A DNA stretch of 20,418 nucleotides. Source: Bdellovibrio sp. UBA4095 (GTDB taxonomy: Bacteria; Bdellovibrionota; Bdellovibrionia; Bdellovibrionales; Bdellovibrionaceae). The DNA lies in the NCBI GenBank assembly GCA_002381805.1, contig DFXZ01000006.1:1-20418 (forward strand), read 5' to 3'. Positions 1-8,700 of this stretch are shown piece by piece. The translations under genes and the position numbers were made by a program. Position 1 is the first letter of the stretch. Every line of letters begins with the position of its first letter. The notes below the pieces were generated by a model. The model was not told where the DNA came from, ran no database searches, and saw nothing but the letters and a program-made list of their open reading frames with translations.

Positions 1-819
1 GGGTCCTTCCGCCGCAAAACCGATCAAACACGTCAGCTCCGCTTTCGGTGTAAGCCCTGCAGAAAGCACTTCTCTCTTGCGACGTTCAGTCCCTGCTACC
101 GACAGAAAAAGCGACATCTGAACCAGAGACTCTATGAGGAGCTTGTCAGTGGAGTTTCCCAGCGAAGAGTTGCATTTCTGCTTAAGATCAATCGCAAGAC
201 GGTCACCAGGAAATTTATCTTTCTCGGTCTTTATTCTTACTTTTATTTATTAAGAGATCGGGAAAAGCATTCCCCGGCCACAGAAGTTGAATTCGATGAT
301 TTGGAAACGTTTGAGCACAGCAAGCTCAAACCTCTGTCAGTGATTGCTGTTGTTGAATCCGGATCACGGCGCATACTGGGTTTTAGAGTGGCTCGGATGC
401 CAGCAAAAGGGTTGTTAGTAAAAAAGTCTTTAAAAAAATATGGTCCTCGAAAAGATGAACGTAAGGAAAAAAGACAGTCACTTTTTGCAGAACTTCGCCC
501 ATATATTGCGCCAGGAGCACTTATAAAATCCGATGAGAGTCCGCACTATCCGTCAGATGTCGGGAGGTTCTTTCCCAGTTGTCGCCATAAACCATATAAA
601 GGTCAGCGTGGATGTGTTGTGGGGCAGGGGGAACTAAAAGGAGGAGGCTTTGATCCGCTGTTTAGTTTGAATCACTCGTATGCCATGTTCCGGGCAAATG
701 TGAATCGGATCTTTAGAAGGACCTGGAACACAACGAAGAAACCCGAGAGACTTGCTCTGCACCTGGCGATGTACGCTCTTTATCACAATCTCTTCGTAAT
801 TCATCACCCAGCAAGATAA
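1..819 (+). CDS. Transposase-like protein, IS1/ISXO2-type fold, 5' end outside the window
   Basis: The frame is open from base 1 to the TAA at 817-819 (272 codons visible), so the start lies upstream; a TTG at 301 is internal. Residues 17-20 (counting from base 1) read CKPC, the second half of a zinc-ribbon knuckle, followed by a basic stretch and a helix-turn-helix-like segment (SQRRVAFLLKINRKTV). The catalytic core appears to begin at EFDD (D99/D100). A second Asp follows at D178 (KSDES), and a third site near N224-H225 precedes an Arg-rich helix ending RRTW. In IS1-type and ISXO2-type transposases the zinc ribbon precedes a DDE/DDN core, which fits. An Asn rather than a Glu seems to occupy the third site, as in ISXO2-like enzymes, but I am not certain of the alignment. 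I see no terminal inverted repeat or target duplication, so it may be a domesticated or degraded copy. Confidence 0.7.
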   Translation, partial: GSFRRKTDQTRQLRFRCKPCRKHFSLATFSPCYRQKKRHLNQRLYEELVSGVSQRRVAFLLKINRKTVTRKFIFLGLYSYFYLLRDREKHSPATEVEFDDLETFEHSKLKPLSVIAVVESGSRRILGFRVARMPAKGLLVKKSLKKYGPRKDERKEKRQSLFAELRPYIAPGALIKSDESPHYPSDVGRFFPSCRHKPYKGQRGCVVGQGELKGGGFDPLFSLNHSYAMFRANVNRIFRRTWNTTKKPERLALHLAMYALYHNLFVIHHPAR

Positions 820-839
820 AAAAACAACCGATTGAAATC

Positions 840-880
840 AACAAATCCTTCTTGGCTTGCTAGCTCAAGAAAGATTTGTT
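840..880. terminator. Strong hairpin between convergent genes, probable bidirectional terminator
   Basis: Arms 840-854 and 866-880 pair over 15 bp with a single mismatch around an 11-nt loop, which can itself form a small GCT/AGC stem. It sits 21 bp after the stop codon of the transposase-like gene and 27 bp after the stop of the convergent CapA gene, where a shared terminator is expected. Neither side has a long uninterrupted T tract, only short T-rich stretches, so termination efficiency is uncertain. It could also be a remnant of an insertion-sequence end. Confidence 0.6.
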
Positions 881-906
881 TCCGGCAACAATTAAAGGGG
901 CCAGTT

Positions 907-2067
907 TTAGTGTTTTCCGCAGAGAGTCTTTAGGACATCGTCCTGAGGAGTAATGCGCAATTTCTCTCCAAAGAACTGCCTAACATGGCGGATGACATCC
1001 GAACGCTCATTGCCGACAGAATACACCTCATGACCATCACGAATTGTGGGAGCATAGGCAACTCCTGCAAGTTGAGCTTTCCCAGAGTGTTTTCTTAATC
1101 CCAGGTAAAGCACGACCGAGGCCTTTCTTTCTATTCCCGATTGCCATGCGACGAAGTTACCAAGGGAATATGCGATTAATGTTTCTCTGCCATCTTTCGT
1201 TTTATACTTTTCCCATGGCTGCAAGACATGAGGATGAGATCCCACGACGGCAGTAGCGCCAGCCTCTAAAAACAAACGAGCGTATTTTTGCTGGCTCGAG
1301 TGAGGAGTGTGCTTGTATTCCCGTCCCCAATGCGGCATCACCATTACGGCGTCGACATCGCTTCTGTTTGCAAGCTCGCGAATGATCCCCAGAATACGAT
1401 TTTCATCTTTATAGCAGAATAAGAGTTGATCTTTGCTGTCCTCATGACCATTTGTTGATTCGGTACAACCCAGATACGCAATTCTTAGGCCTTTTACTTC
1501 TGCAAGATAATGGAAATCAGCATTTCGCTCTTGAGAATGCCGAACTCCGACGAGAGGCATTCCAGCGGCGCGAGCGGCGTCTATCGTTTTATCAACTCCC
1601 AAAGAACGACGGTCTAAAGTGTGGTTGTTGGCGAGTGTCAACAGATCATAGCCGGACTTTTTGAGATCGCTAAGAATTCGAGGATGAAAGTTAAATGAAA
1701 AATTCGATCCCGAATAGACCGTCCCATCGTGTACAAAACCTATATCGCCGTGATCTTTTCCTTTTCGGTCAATCCCCATTGCGGTTGGGCCTTCAAGGTT
1801 GCCAGCAGAAAAGTCAGCTTTTTGAATCAGTCCATTAGTGCGGCGCCAGACTTGACTGAAATCTTGGGATTGCTCGACGACTTTGTTGTAGATCGCGCCA
1901 TGGACAAGAATATCGCCCACGAAGGAGAGCACGGCATTTTGTCCATTCTCAGCGCAAGTTGCCGTATAAGAGAGATCGCGAGCTGTGTCAGCCCAAGATG
2001 CTGAAGACCACGATGACAGAGAAAGAGCCAACCCCAGAAGAAATTTTTTTGTGTAGATTTTTTTCAT
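907..2067 (-). CDS. CapA-family (poly-gamma-glutamate synthesis type) exported phosphoesterase-like protein
   Basis: This 386-residue protein has a Sec signal peptide: basic MKKIYTKK, a hydrophobic core, and a likely cleavage after SWA near residue 26. The CapA fold signature follows: GDILVHG (D52, H56), N90-L-E92, LANNHTLD (N147, N148, H149), PHWGRE (H246) and GSHPHVLQ (H278, H280), then AYSLGNF. These are the metal-site motifs of the CapA/PgsA branch of calcineurin-like phosphoesterases. Family members take part in poly-gamma-glutamate capsule anchoring, but many stand alone with unknown substrates. No capB/capC-like genes are present, so a capsule role is not supported here. A perfect TATAAT lies about 27 bp upstream of the ATG; there is no clear Shine-Dalgarno sequence. 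Length and motifs are complete. Family call is firm; substrate is unknown. Confidence 0.88.
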   Translation of the reverse strand: MKKIYTKKFLLGLALSLSSWSSASWADTARDLSYTATCAENGQNAVLSFVGDILVHGAIYNKVVEQSQDFSQVWRRTNGLIQKADFSAGNLEGPTAMGIDRKGKDHGDIGFVHDGTVYSGSNFSFNFHPRILSDLKKSGYDLLTLANNHTLDRRSLGVDKTIDAARAAGMPLVGVRHSQERNADFHYLAEVKGLRIAYLGCTESTNGHEDSKDQLLFCYKDENRILGIIRELANRSDVDAVMVMPHWGREYKHTPHSSQQKYARLFLEAGATAVVGSHPHVLQPWEKYKTKDGRETLIAYSLGNFVAWQSGIERKASVVLYLGLRKHSGKAQLAGVAYAPTIRDGHEVYSVGNERSDVIRHVRQFFGEKLRITPQDDVLKTLCGKH

Positions 2068-2093
2068 GGGATTGGTTTAGAGAGCAAATCAAT

Positions 2094-2099
2094 ATTATA
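2094..2099 (-). promoter_or_regulatory. Candidate sigma-70 -10 box for the CapA-family gene
   Basis: Read on the minus strand this is a perfect TATAAT hexamer, 26 bp upstream of the ATG that ends at 2067. It would place the transcript start about 20 nt before the start codon. No good -35 hexamer is seen at 16-18 bp spacing, so the site is supported only by the -10 match and its position. Confidence 0.45.
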
Positions 2100-2147
2100 C
2101 AACTCGAACTTTGCTCCCATGTAGAAAATCAGCTTTGTGCTGAGATT

Positions 2148-2657
2148 TTAAATGAGTCCCGGCTGAATGATTTCGATCCAGTAGGCATCAGGGTCTTTTA
2201 TGAATGCGATATTTTTCATTCCACCTTCACCTAACTTCTTTTGGAAAGGAACCTGCAGTTTTTCAAATCTTGCACAGGCTTGTTCGATATTGGGGACTGA
2301 AATACAGATGTGACCGAAACCTCGCGGGTCTGAATTCCCATTGTGATAAGGTGTCATGGGTTCCACTTCGGTTCCCCAGTTGTGGGTCAGCTCCAGCAAA
2401 CCTTCACGATTTCCCGCAAACTGGGACTTTCCGCGATCATCTGCTGGTATGGTTTCTCCTTCTGGTAGGTAAGCTAAGAAATACAGCGAAAATTTCCACT
2501 CAGGGAATTCAATAGTACGGACCAACTTCATGCCTAGGATACGGCTGTAAAAGTCCAATGAGATCTTGGGATCACGCACACGCAGCATAGTGTGGTTGAA
2601 GCGATAAGCTTGTGTCTCGCTGTCGGGAGTCAGGCAGAGTCCTGGTATAGTTGTCAT
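2148..2657 (-). CDS. gloA: Lactoylglutathione lyase (glyoxalase I), long Zn-type
   Basis: The 169-residue protein should isomerise the hemithioacetal of methylglyoxal and glutathione to S-lactoylglutathione in the cytosol. Two vicinal-oxygen-chelate half-domains are visible. The four metal ligands fall at H22 (FNHTMLRV), E89 (LLELTHNW), H116 (GFGHICI) and E162 (YWIEIIQP). The DFYSRILGMKL helix is typical of the family. The extra loop between strands (about residues 66-84) and the NWGTE...YHNGN segment match the longer glyoxalases, such as human GLO1 and Pseudomonas GloA3, rather than the ~135-residue Ni-dependent E. coli type. Zn dependence is therefore inferred. An AGGAGA ribosome site at 2663-2668 lies 5 nt before the ATG. 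It may be its own unit, since a promoter-like -10 box separates it from the CapA gene. Confidence 0.93.
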   Translation of the reverse strand: MTTIPGLCLTPDSETQAYRFNHTMLRVRDPKISLDFYSRILGMKLVRTIEFPEWKFSLYFLAYLPEGETIPADDRGKSQFAGNREGLLELTHNWGTEVEPMTPYHNGNSDPRGFGHICISVPNIEQACARFEKLQVPFQKKLGEGGMKNIAFIKDPDAYWIEIIQPGLI

Positions 2658-2726
2658 TTAGCTCTCCTAGCAGTATTGAAGGTTTTCCAAAATAGCACGT
2701 TTTCGCCGAATTGCAGCTGCTAAAAG

Positions 2727-2747
2727 CCCAACTTAGGTAGAGTTGGG
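2727..2747. other. Perfect 7-bp GC-rich hairpin in the leader region of the lipoprotein gene
   Basis: CCCAACT at 2727-2733 pairs perfectly with AGTTGGG at 2741-2747 around a 7-nt loop. On the minus strand the stem is followed by CTTTTA, so it could act as a weak terminator for transcripts coming leftward from the efflux operon. On the plus strand it lies about 95 bp upstream of the preferred lipoprotein start. It overlaps an upstream in-frame TTG at 2743, which argues against that TTG being the real start. Confidence 0.4.
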
Positions 2748-2841
2748 TCCGAACAGATCGTTATTGAAGGAATCTCATCTTTACAGGTTTTACCTTTTCT
2801 TGTGGAATAGAGATTGGATCTCAAAAAGGGAGCGTTCTTCG

Positions 2842-3624
2842 TTGAATTATCTTAAACTCATCTTTTTATTGATGGCTGCAGCAGGTTGTGCGCAGAAGCC
2901 GGCTAAGCCAGCTCCCGTGGTCGTCGCAAGCTGTTTTAGTGACGGAGAAAGCCAGGAACGTTACTGCAAGGCTCAGAGAATTGGCGAGGATGGTAAGCTC
3001 ATTACCACTCGTTGTATTGGAGAGAAGAACAGAGAAGCAAATGTGCTCCTTCGTGGTAAATGTGTTGAGAAAATTTGTTCTAAAGAATCCAACACGGATT
3101 GCTTTATTAAAGGTGAGCCCCTTGTACTGAAGCAATACGAAGAACTCTTGGTCTCTGAGCACTTCGTAGATGAGTCTGCCGCCCCTGAAAAAAAGAACCT
3201 TAAAAAAAAGAAAAAAAGAAAAAAGGTCGTTCAAGAAATTGATGTGGATCCGAGTGTCCGTTTAAATATCCCAGAGCCTGTTGAGGCATCAGTTAATGCA
3301 GCAAAGAAGAAAGATAAACCCGCTAGAAGAAAAGCACCGGTAAAGCCTGCAAAAGAACCAGAGATGGTTATCATTTTGAAGCCCACTCGGCCGAATGTCG
3401 GTCCTGCACCCAGTGTGGTGGTTAATCCTAAAGCCAGCCCGGTCGAAAGAACAAGATTGCCAGCAAGCCAGAATTTTCCCGAAGGATTTGCGAAGGCCTG
3501 CGTGGCTAAAAATGACCTGAGGGCTCCTCAGGCACTGCGCGGGAAGTGTGCAACCCGTAACTGCACCAAAGGTCGGTGCAGTTATAATGGTCATAGGGAA
3601 ATCTTCGAATACAAAAATCAATGA
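2842..3624 (+). CDS. Putative lipoprotein with duplicated Cys motif and Lys-rich linker
   Basis: I do not recognise the family. The preferred start is TTG 2842, preceded by AGGGAG at 2827-2832, giving 260 residues. Its first 16 residues are a short hydrophobic segment ending MAAAGC, a plausible though imperfect lipobox with Cys at position 16. An in-frame TTG at 2743 would add 33 residues before the signal and has no ribosome site. A LRGKC-x4-C-x-K module occurs twice: once in the N-terminal half (LLRGKCVEKICSK) and once near the C-terminus (ALRGKCATRNCTK). Between them lies a Lys/Pro-rich linker including KKKKKRKK. The Cys spacing suggests disulphide-stabilised modules exported to the envelope, with the basic linker possibly binding an anionic surface; this is inference. 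The stop overlaps that of the convergent gene by 7 bp. Confidence 0.6.
   Translation: MNYLKLIFLLMAAAGCAQKPAKPAPVVVASCFSDGESQERYCKAQRIGEDGKLITTRCIGEKNREANVLLRGKCVEKICSKESNTDCFIKGEPLVLKQYEELLVSEHFVDESAAPEKKNLKKKKKRKKVVQEIDVDPSVRLNIPEPVEASVNAAKKKDKPARRKAPVKPAKEPEMVIILKPTRPNVGPAPSVVVNPKASPVERTRLPASQNFPEGFAKACVAKNDLRAPQALRGKCATRNCTKGRCSYNGHREIFEYKNQ
3188..3224 (+). repeat. Cluster of four poly-A tracts inside the lipoprotein gene
   Basis: Runs of 7, 8, 7 and 6 adenines (3188-3194, 3202-3209, 3211-3217, 3219-3224) follow each other with only 1-7 bases between runs and encode the Lys-rich linker. Such tracts are prone to replication or transcription slippage. A one-base shift here would remove the second Cys module from the product. 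Confidence 0.75.
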
Positions 3625-4046
3625 TGGTGGTGTTGACCCTTTGATTTTTTCGGACTTTTAGAAGAATATTTCAGAGGCAAATCGTAAACGGCTTCATTGC
3701 CAACGGCTTTCTCACGAGTTGCCTCAACGATAAGCTGGCCGGCGAGCGGGCTCTTGTCTTCGGAATGACAGTGAAAGTGATCATCCATCGGAGCACATTC
3801 AAATGTGCTCACCTTTTTCTTGTTCTCGATTCTGACTCCGACCTTGGAATCTTTCGTCGTTGGATTTTTAAAGTTCATATCTAAAAGATAAACCTGAATG
3901 CTCTTGTCTTTATTTATGAGCACCTCCGTGTGAAATGCACCGGGCATGCGAATACTACCACCATGAGGTCCAGGTTGATCTTCGCCGTGGGCTAGCGCAA
4001 CTGTTGGAAGAAGCAGTCCTACAATGAGTAAACTTCTAAATTTCAT
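3618..4046 (-). CDS. Exported His-rich protein of the efflux operon, putative periplasmic metal binder
   Basis: This is the last gene of the efflux operon. The start is the ATG at 4044-4046, with AGGAG 6 nt upstream, giving 142 residues; a longer in-frame start at 4112 would run into the preceding gene. A signal peptide (MKFRSLLIVGLLLPTVALA) probably leaves a mature protein beginning HGEDQ. A PGPHGG motif follows, a Cys-His segment reads CAPMDDHFHCH, and the protein ends QHHHH. The HGG motif, start context and size resemble the protein encoded at 5302-5697, so the two are probably distant paralogues. A role in binding periplasmic metal for the pump is inferred from the His/Cys content and operon position. 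I do not recognise a named family. Its stop codon overlaps the convergent lipoprotein stop. Confidence 0.75.
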   Translation of the reverse strand: MKFRSLLIVGLLLPTVALAHGEDQPGPHGGSIRMPGAFHTEVLINKDKSIQVYLLDMNFKNPTTKDSKVGVRIENKKKVSTFECAPMDDHFHCHSEDKSPLAGQLIVEATREKAVGNEAVYDLPLKYSSKSPKKSKGQHHHH

Positions 4047-4071
4047 ATCATCTCCTTGAGCACTGAAATAT

Positions 4072-5301
4072 TTAAATGAGCTCACTAATTTTTGCGTTAA
4101 GAATACTAACATCTCGATCTAATTCGATAAGTTTACGCCGACTAGAAAATAATGAAGTGGTCGCCATCTCGAGGTCACCGGAGTTTTTTACCCCTCGGCG
4201 ATATTCTGCCAACGTCAGATCATAGTATTTCTTGGCAAAACTTAGACGCTGCTCCTGGAGATTCTTCATTCTTAGCAAGTTGTCGCGGGCCGTGATAAGG
4301 TTTTGAGCCTGGCTTCTGATTTCAAGGTGTTTTTGGGTTTTTTCAAGCTTTTGTGAAGACGTAGTATAAGTGGCTGCTTTCAAATTATGATATTTAGAAA
4401 ACCCCGTGAAGAGTTCCCAGGTGAGCACAAGAAAAAGCTGTGACTCGCTTCCTTTGGTAATGTCACCATACTCTGGTGTAATTCGGCCGTAGTTTGCTCT
4501 TAGATTTACCTCGGGAAGAAAATCGAAACGAGCCTGGGACGCCTGGAGAAACGAAATTTCTTCCAAATATTGTTGTCGCTGTATTTCTGGATTTTTTTCG
4601 CTCAATTTTTCTGGGTCAACTGATATTGCAGCAGTCTCGAAACTATCCGAACTGGCAACCGGAAGACTTTCAAAGGTCTTGTTGAGGAGGCTTTCGAGCT
4701 CTTTTGTCAGCTGCTGCATTTCAGATTGAAGTCGTTCTTTTTCAAGCGTGATGCTATTAGCAGTTAGGTCCAACTCAATTCGGTCGACAGCACTGGTCAA
4801 GCCGGCATTGATTTTCTTTTGCGCCATCTGGCCTTGTTGTTGAATAAAGCGAGACTTGTCTTCAAGAAGATCGATCGTTTTTTTATGACCCAGTAACGTG
4901 AAATAGATTTCTTTTAACTGTCTGGTTAGCAAGCGGCGAGTTTTTTCTCTTTCGGAGCGGACAATGTCCAGCTCGAGCTGGGAAATATTCCGCGCTAATA
5001 AATCCTGTCCTCCATTAAAGATATTCCAGGAGCCAGAAAGATATCCGACATAACCCTGATTCAATTCTTCATGGGTGTCTTCGTCTCCATAACCTGCGTT
5101 TACGGCAATTTTGGGGGCGAATCGACCAAGTGTCGAGCGAGCACTCGATTCTTGAGCCTTGATTTTCTCTTCAACAGACATAAGTTGCGGATTGTTCTGC
5201 AAAAGCTCGTGCTGCAGATTTTCAAGTGTCGTGTTGGCCGATGCGACTTGCGCAGAGGAACCAACGCAGACTCCAACAAGTAGAATCTTTAGCGCATTCA
5301 T
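4072..5301 (-). CDS. TolC/CzcC-family outer-membrane efflux factor
   Basis: The 409-residue protein should form the trimeric outer-membrane and periplasmic tunnel of a tripartite metal-efflux pump. A signal peptide (MNALKILLVGVCVGSS...) with probable cleavage near ASA|NTT is followed by LENLQHELLQNNPQL, the usual start of the first outer-membrane-efflux repeat. Two helical hairpin halves follow, rich in Glu, Lys, Gln and Leu and interrupted by short strand segments (VNAGYGDE, GYLSGSWNIFNGGQ, VNLRANYG, LFLVLTWELFTGF). The second Trp-phe-gly-type strand pair at about residues 270-300 marks the second half. Length fits CzcC/CusC. No Cys sits at the cleavage site, so it is not obviously lipidated. 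The ATG directly abuts the TAA of the upstream gene, with GGAG inside that gene's end, indicating translational coupling. Confidence 0.9.
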   Translation of the reverse strand: MNALKILLVGVCVGSSAQVASANTTLENLQHELLQNNPQLMSVEEKIKAQESSARSTLGRFAPKIAVNAGYGDEDTHEELNQGYVGYLSGSWNIFNGGQDLLARNISQLELDIVRSEREKTRRLLTRQLKEIYFTLLGHKKTIDLLEDKSRFIQQQGQMAQKKINAGLTSAVDRIELDLTANSITLEKERLQSEMQQLTKELESLLNKTFESLPVASSDSFETAAISVDPEKLSEKNPEIQRQQYLEEISFLQASQARFDFLPEVNLRANYGRITPEYGDITKGSESQLFLVLTWELFTGFSKYHNLKAATYTTSSQKLEKTQKHLEIRSQAQNLITARDNLLRMKNLQEQRLSFAKKYYDLTLAEYRRGVKNSGDLEMATTSLFSSRRKLIELDRDVSILNAKISELI

Positions 5302-5697
5302 TTATTTCTCCACGAGAAATTTAAAAGTGTCTTTTTTGCCATCGTACTCAACTTGAATGACAAGGTCAGCTCTATAACTTCCTTTTAGATCGACTTTCGT
5401 GGTGAATGATTTGCCGTCGGAGTTGAAAGACAGTGGTGTCTCTTTACCTTTTGGCTTCTTTGCTGTTCCCGTAAGCTTCACTTTAGATAAATCAATCGTT
5501 TCGTTTTCATGTGCGACCGGATAGAATTTTGCGGTCTCCTGTGCGAACACCATTTCTAAGTTCATTTCTTTTCCTGTTTTAACGAGCCCGCCATGAAGAG
5601 CTTTAAGTTGGCCAGGCAGCTGATCATGACCTTCGTGGGCATGACCAATTGATGAGAAGGCCAAGAGAGTTATCAGTGTAAGGATTTTGAATTTCAT
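5302..5697 (-). CDS. Small exported HGG-motif protein between the pump and TolC genes, putative metal binder
   Basis: The 131-residue protein has a clear signal peptide (MKFKILTLITLLAFSSIGHA) that probably leaves a mature N-terminus HEGHDQ, followed by LHGGLV near residue 35. The remainder is predicted beta-rich, with Lys-rich strands ending FKFLVEK, and no further membrane segment. The order HGG, then a strand such as LEMVF, resembles the extra N-terminal domain found on some CzcB/CusB adaptors; this is from memory of the family. I infer a detached metal-binding module that serves the RND pump. The SD AAAGGAG overlaps the stop codon of the pump gene, and only 11 bp separate the two genes, so they are co-translated. 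It shares the start motif MKF(K/R) and the HGG motif with the protein at 3618-4046. It is too short to be a full adaptor. Confidence 0.75.
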   Translation of the reverse strand: MKFKILTLITLLAFSSIGHAHEGHDQLPGQLKALHGGLVKTGKEMNLEMVFAQETAKFYPVAHENETIDLSKVKLTGTAKKPKGKETPLSFNSDGKSFTTKVDLKGSYRADLVIQVEYDGKKDTFKFLVEK

Positions 5698-5708
5698 TGT
5701 GTACTCCT

Positions 5709-8700
5709 TTAGAAGTCATCTTTTTGTTTGGATTTATCCAGATATTTTTGCGCTGATGCTTTGCCGAAATGATAGAAAATCGTTGGTGTCACAAAAATAT
5801 CTAAAAGTGTGCTGCTGATAAGGCCGCCAACGATAACAACGGCTAAGGGATGCAAAATCTCTTTTCCTGGCTCACCTTCCGAAAGAACTAAAGGCATTAG
5901 TCCAAGAATAGCAGTGAGTGTGGTCATCAATACGGGAACCAGTCTCTCGAGAGATCCACGGATGACCATTTCTTTGGAGAAGTCTTCGCCTTCTTGCTTC
6001 ATCAGGTGCAGGTAATGCGAGATCATCATAATACCATTTCGCGAGGCGATACCGCATAGAGTGACGAAGGCAACGAGGCTAGCAATGCTGATTGTTCCTT
6101 TACTTATATAGATGGCGAAAACTCCACCGATAAAGGCCATGGGAATATTCAGCATAACTTGGAAAGATATAAATGCGCTTTTGAAGTTCGTGTAGAGGAT
6201 AAGGAAAATAGCGATCAATGAAATTGTGCCAAGCAATGTCATCATTTGGGAAGCCTGCTGCTGACTTTCGAACTGGCCACCGAAGCTGATAAAATATTCG
6301 GGCGGGAGTTCAACTTTCTCCTGAATTCGTTGCTGAATCTCTTCCATCAAAGTTTGTATATCACGCCCGGAAGAGTTGGCCTGAACGATGATGCGTCTTT
6401 GAGCATTTTCTCGGCCGATGATATTGGGCCCAGTGGTTTCATAAACGTCTGCAATCATTTCGACCCGCACTTTTGTACCATCGGGAAGTGTTTTCAAAGG
6501 AGTTTTCCGAATAAGATCCAAATTGCTGCGAGACTCCTCATCGAAGCGCATGAAAACGTTTATTGATTTTTGTCCTTCCAGAATTTGTCCGACCACCTCT
6601 CCCTGCAGGGCTTTTTCAAGCAGCAGAGCTAGATCTCCCGCCGAAGTGCCGTACCTTGCGGCCTCCTCTCGCAACAGTTGGACTTTCACTTGAGGAATAA
6701 GAACTTGCTGTTCCGACTGTAAGTCGACCAGACCTTTAAGATCTTTAACGGCCTCTTGAATTTCACTTGCTTTGGCTCTGAGGGTTGCGAGATCTGGTCC
6801 AAAAACTTTGATAGCGATCTGGGCTCGAACTCCCGACAGCAAATGATCAAGGCGGTGAGAGATAGGTTGCCCAACGTTAACAACGATTCCAGGGATCTGA
6901 CTTAGTTTTGTACGAATCTCTTCCAGGACGATCTTCCGCGGGCGACCTTCTTCTTTGAAGTCGACATCGATTTCTGAATAGTGAACTCCTTCTGCGTGTT
7001 CATCCAGTTCAGCACGACCTGTACGACGCGAAACAGATGTCACTTCCGGACTTTGCAGAATAAGTTGCTCGGCCTGAAGCCCTAACTTGTTGGATTCTTC
7101 CAGGGATATCCCCGGCGTAGCAATGGCAGAAATTGTCGCAGTACCTTCGTTGAACTGAGGGAGAAAGTCTCGGCCTATAAAGCTCGAAAGAATAATGGCA
7201 GCAGCTAAGAGCATCGAAGACACACCCAATACGGTTTTTGGGTGAGCCAAGGACTTTTCAAGGAAATGACGATCCCATTTCTTTAGAAAGACAACGAACG
7301 AGCTATCTTTATGCTCGAGCAGCTTACCTTTAGAAAGAAGAAAAGAGCAAAGTACTGGAGTGACAGTCAAGGAGACAATCATCGAGGCAATCAAAGAGAC
7401 GATATAGGAAATTCCAAGCGGTGCGAACAGCCGTCCTTCGATTCCACCCATGCTAAAGAGGGGAACGAAAACCAAGCAGACGATTATCGTTGCGAGTACA
7501 ATCGAATTTCTAACCTCGCTCGAGGCCTCAAAAACCACTCGCAAGGTATTTTTGGGACTGGCTAAAAGCTTATTTTCTCTTAGACGTCTGAAGACGTTTT
7601 CGACATCAACAATGGCATCGTCCACTAGTTCACCGATCGCGATTGCTAGGCCCCCAAGGGTCATGGTGTTCACAGACAATCCGAATATTTTAAAGACAAT
7701 AGCGGTCAAAACAAAAGACAAGGGAATCGCGGTCATGGTGATCGCAGTTGTTCTAAAGTTCATCAGGAATAAAAAGAGTACGACGAGGACAAGCAGAACT
7801 CCGTCGGCCAATGCTTTCTGTACATTTTCAATCGAGGTTCGAATGAAATTCGCCTGTTTAAAAAGGTTGGGATCAAGCTGAACTCCGGCGGGGAGATTCT
7901 TGGCCAACTCAGCCAGTGCCGCGTCAACCTTCTTGGTCAGTTCTATCGTATTAGTGCCAGGTTGTTTCTGAATGGTAAGGATCACGGATGGTTTACCATT
8001 GACGCTGGCGTCGCCACGCTTAACCTGTGGTCCTTCTTGAACAGCTGCAATGTCTTTGACCAAAATGGGACGGCCCAGGTGGAGCCCGACGAATGAGTTT
8101 AAGATGTCGTCTATTTCTCTAACAGCACCGATGTTGCGGATTAAGAATTCTTGTGAGTCAATGTCGATAAAACCACCGGTTGAGTTGATGCTGAGGTCCG
8201 ATAGACTGTGTTCGACATCGTCCATGGTTAACTGATAACGCTGCAGTTTTTCGGCGGAGATTAAGATCTGAAATTGACGAACGCCTCCACCAATGGCGAC
8301 GACCTGTGAGACTCCAGGAATACTCATAAGGCGTGGGCGAAGCTGCCAGTCGGCTAGTGTGCGCAGGTCTAAGGGAGAAACAGTTCCTTCGGGAGAACTC
8401 AATCCCACCAATTGAATCTCGCCCATTATGGAAGCGATGGGACTCATGATCGGGGTAACGGATTTTGGAAGCTTTTCTTTGGCCAGAGCGATCTTTTCTT
8501 GAACCATTTGCCGGTTGTGAAAAACATTAGTGCCCCAGTCGAATTCAACGTAAATCACGCTGAGGCCGACAGCAGAGTTCGAGCGAATTCTTTGCACACC
8601 CGGCAAACCGTTTAGAGATGTTTCCAATGGAAACGTCACCAGTGTTTCTACTTCTTCGGGAGCCAGGCCGTGAGCCTCTGTCATTATATTTACAGTGGGA

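Noticed and set aside
907..2067. Calling the CapA-family protein part of a capsule locus
   Set aside because: No polyglutamate synthase or export genes are nearby, and many CapA-family proteins occur outside capsule loci.
2866..3234. 122-codon minus-strand frame opposite the lipoprotein gene, with a Phe-rich start
   Set aside because: The Phe run is the complement of the poly-A tracts, and there is no ribosome site; the plus-strand frame has the signal peptide and Cys modules.
7450..7881. 143-codon plus-strand frame within the RND pump gene
   Set aside because: It is antisense to conserved pump sequence, including the transmembrane-4 motif, and its Lys/Thr/Ser-rich composition is typical of a shadow frame.
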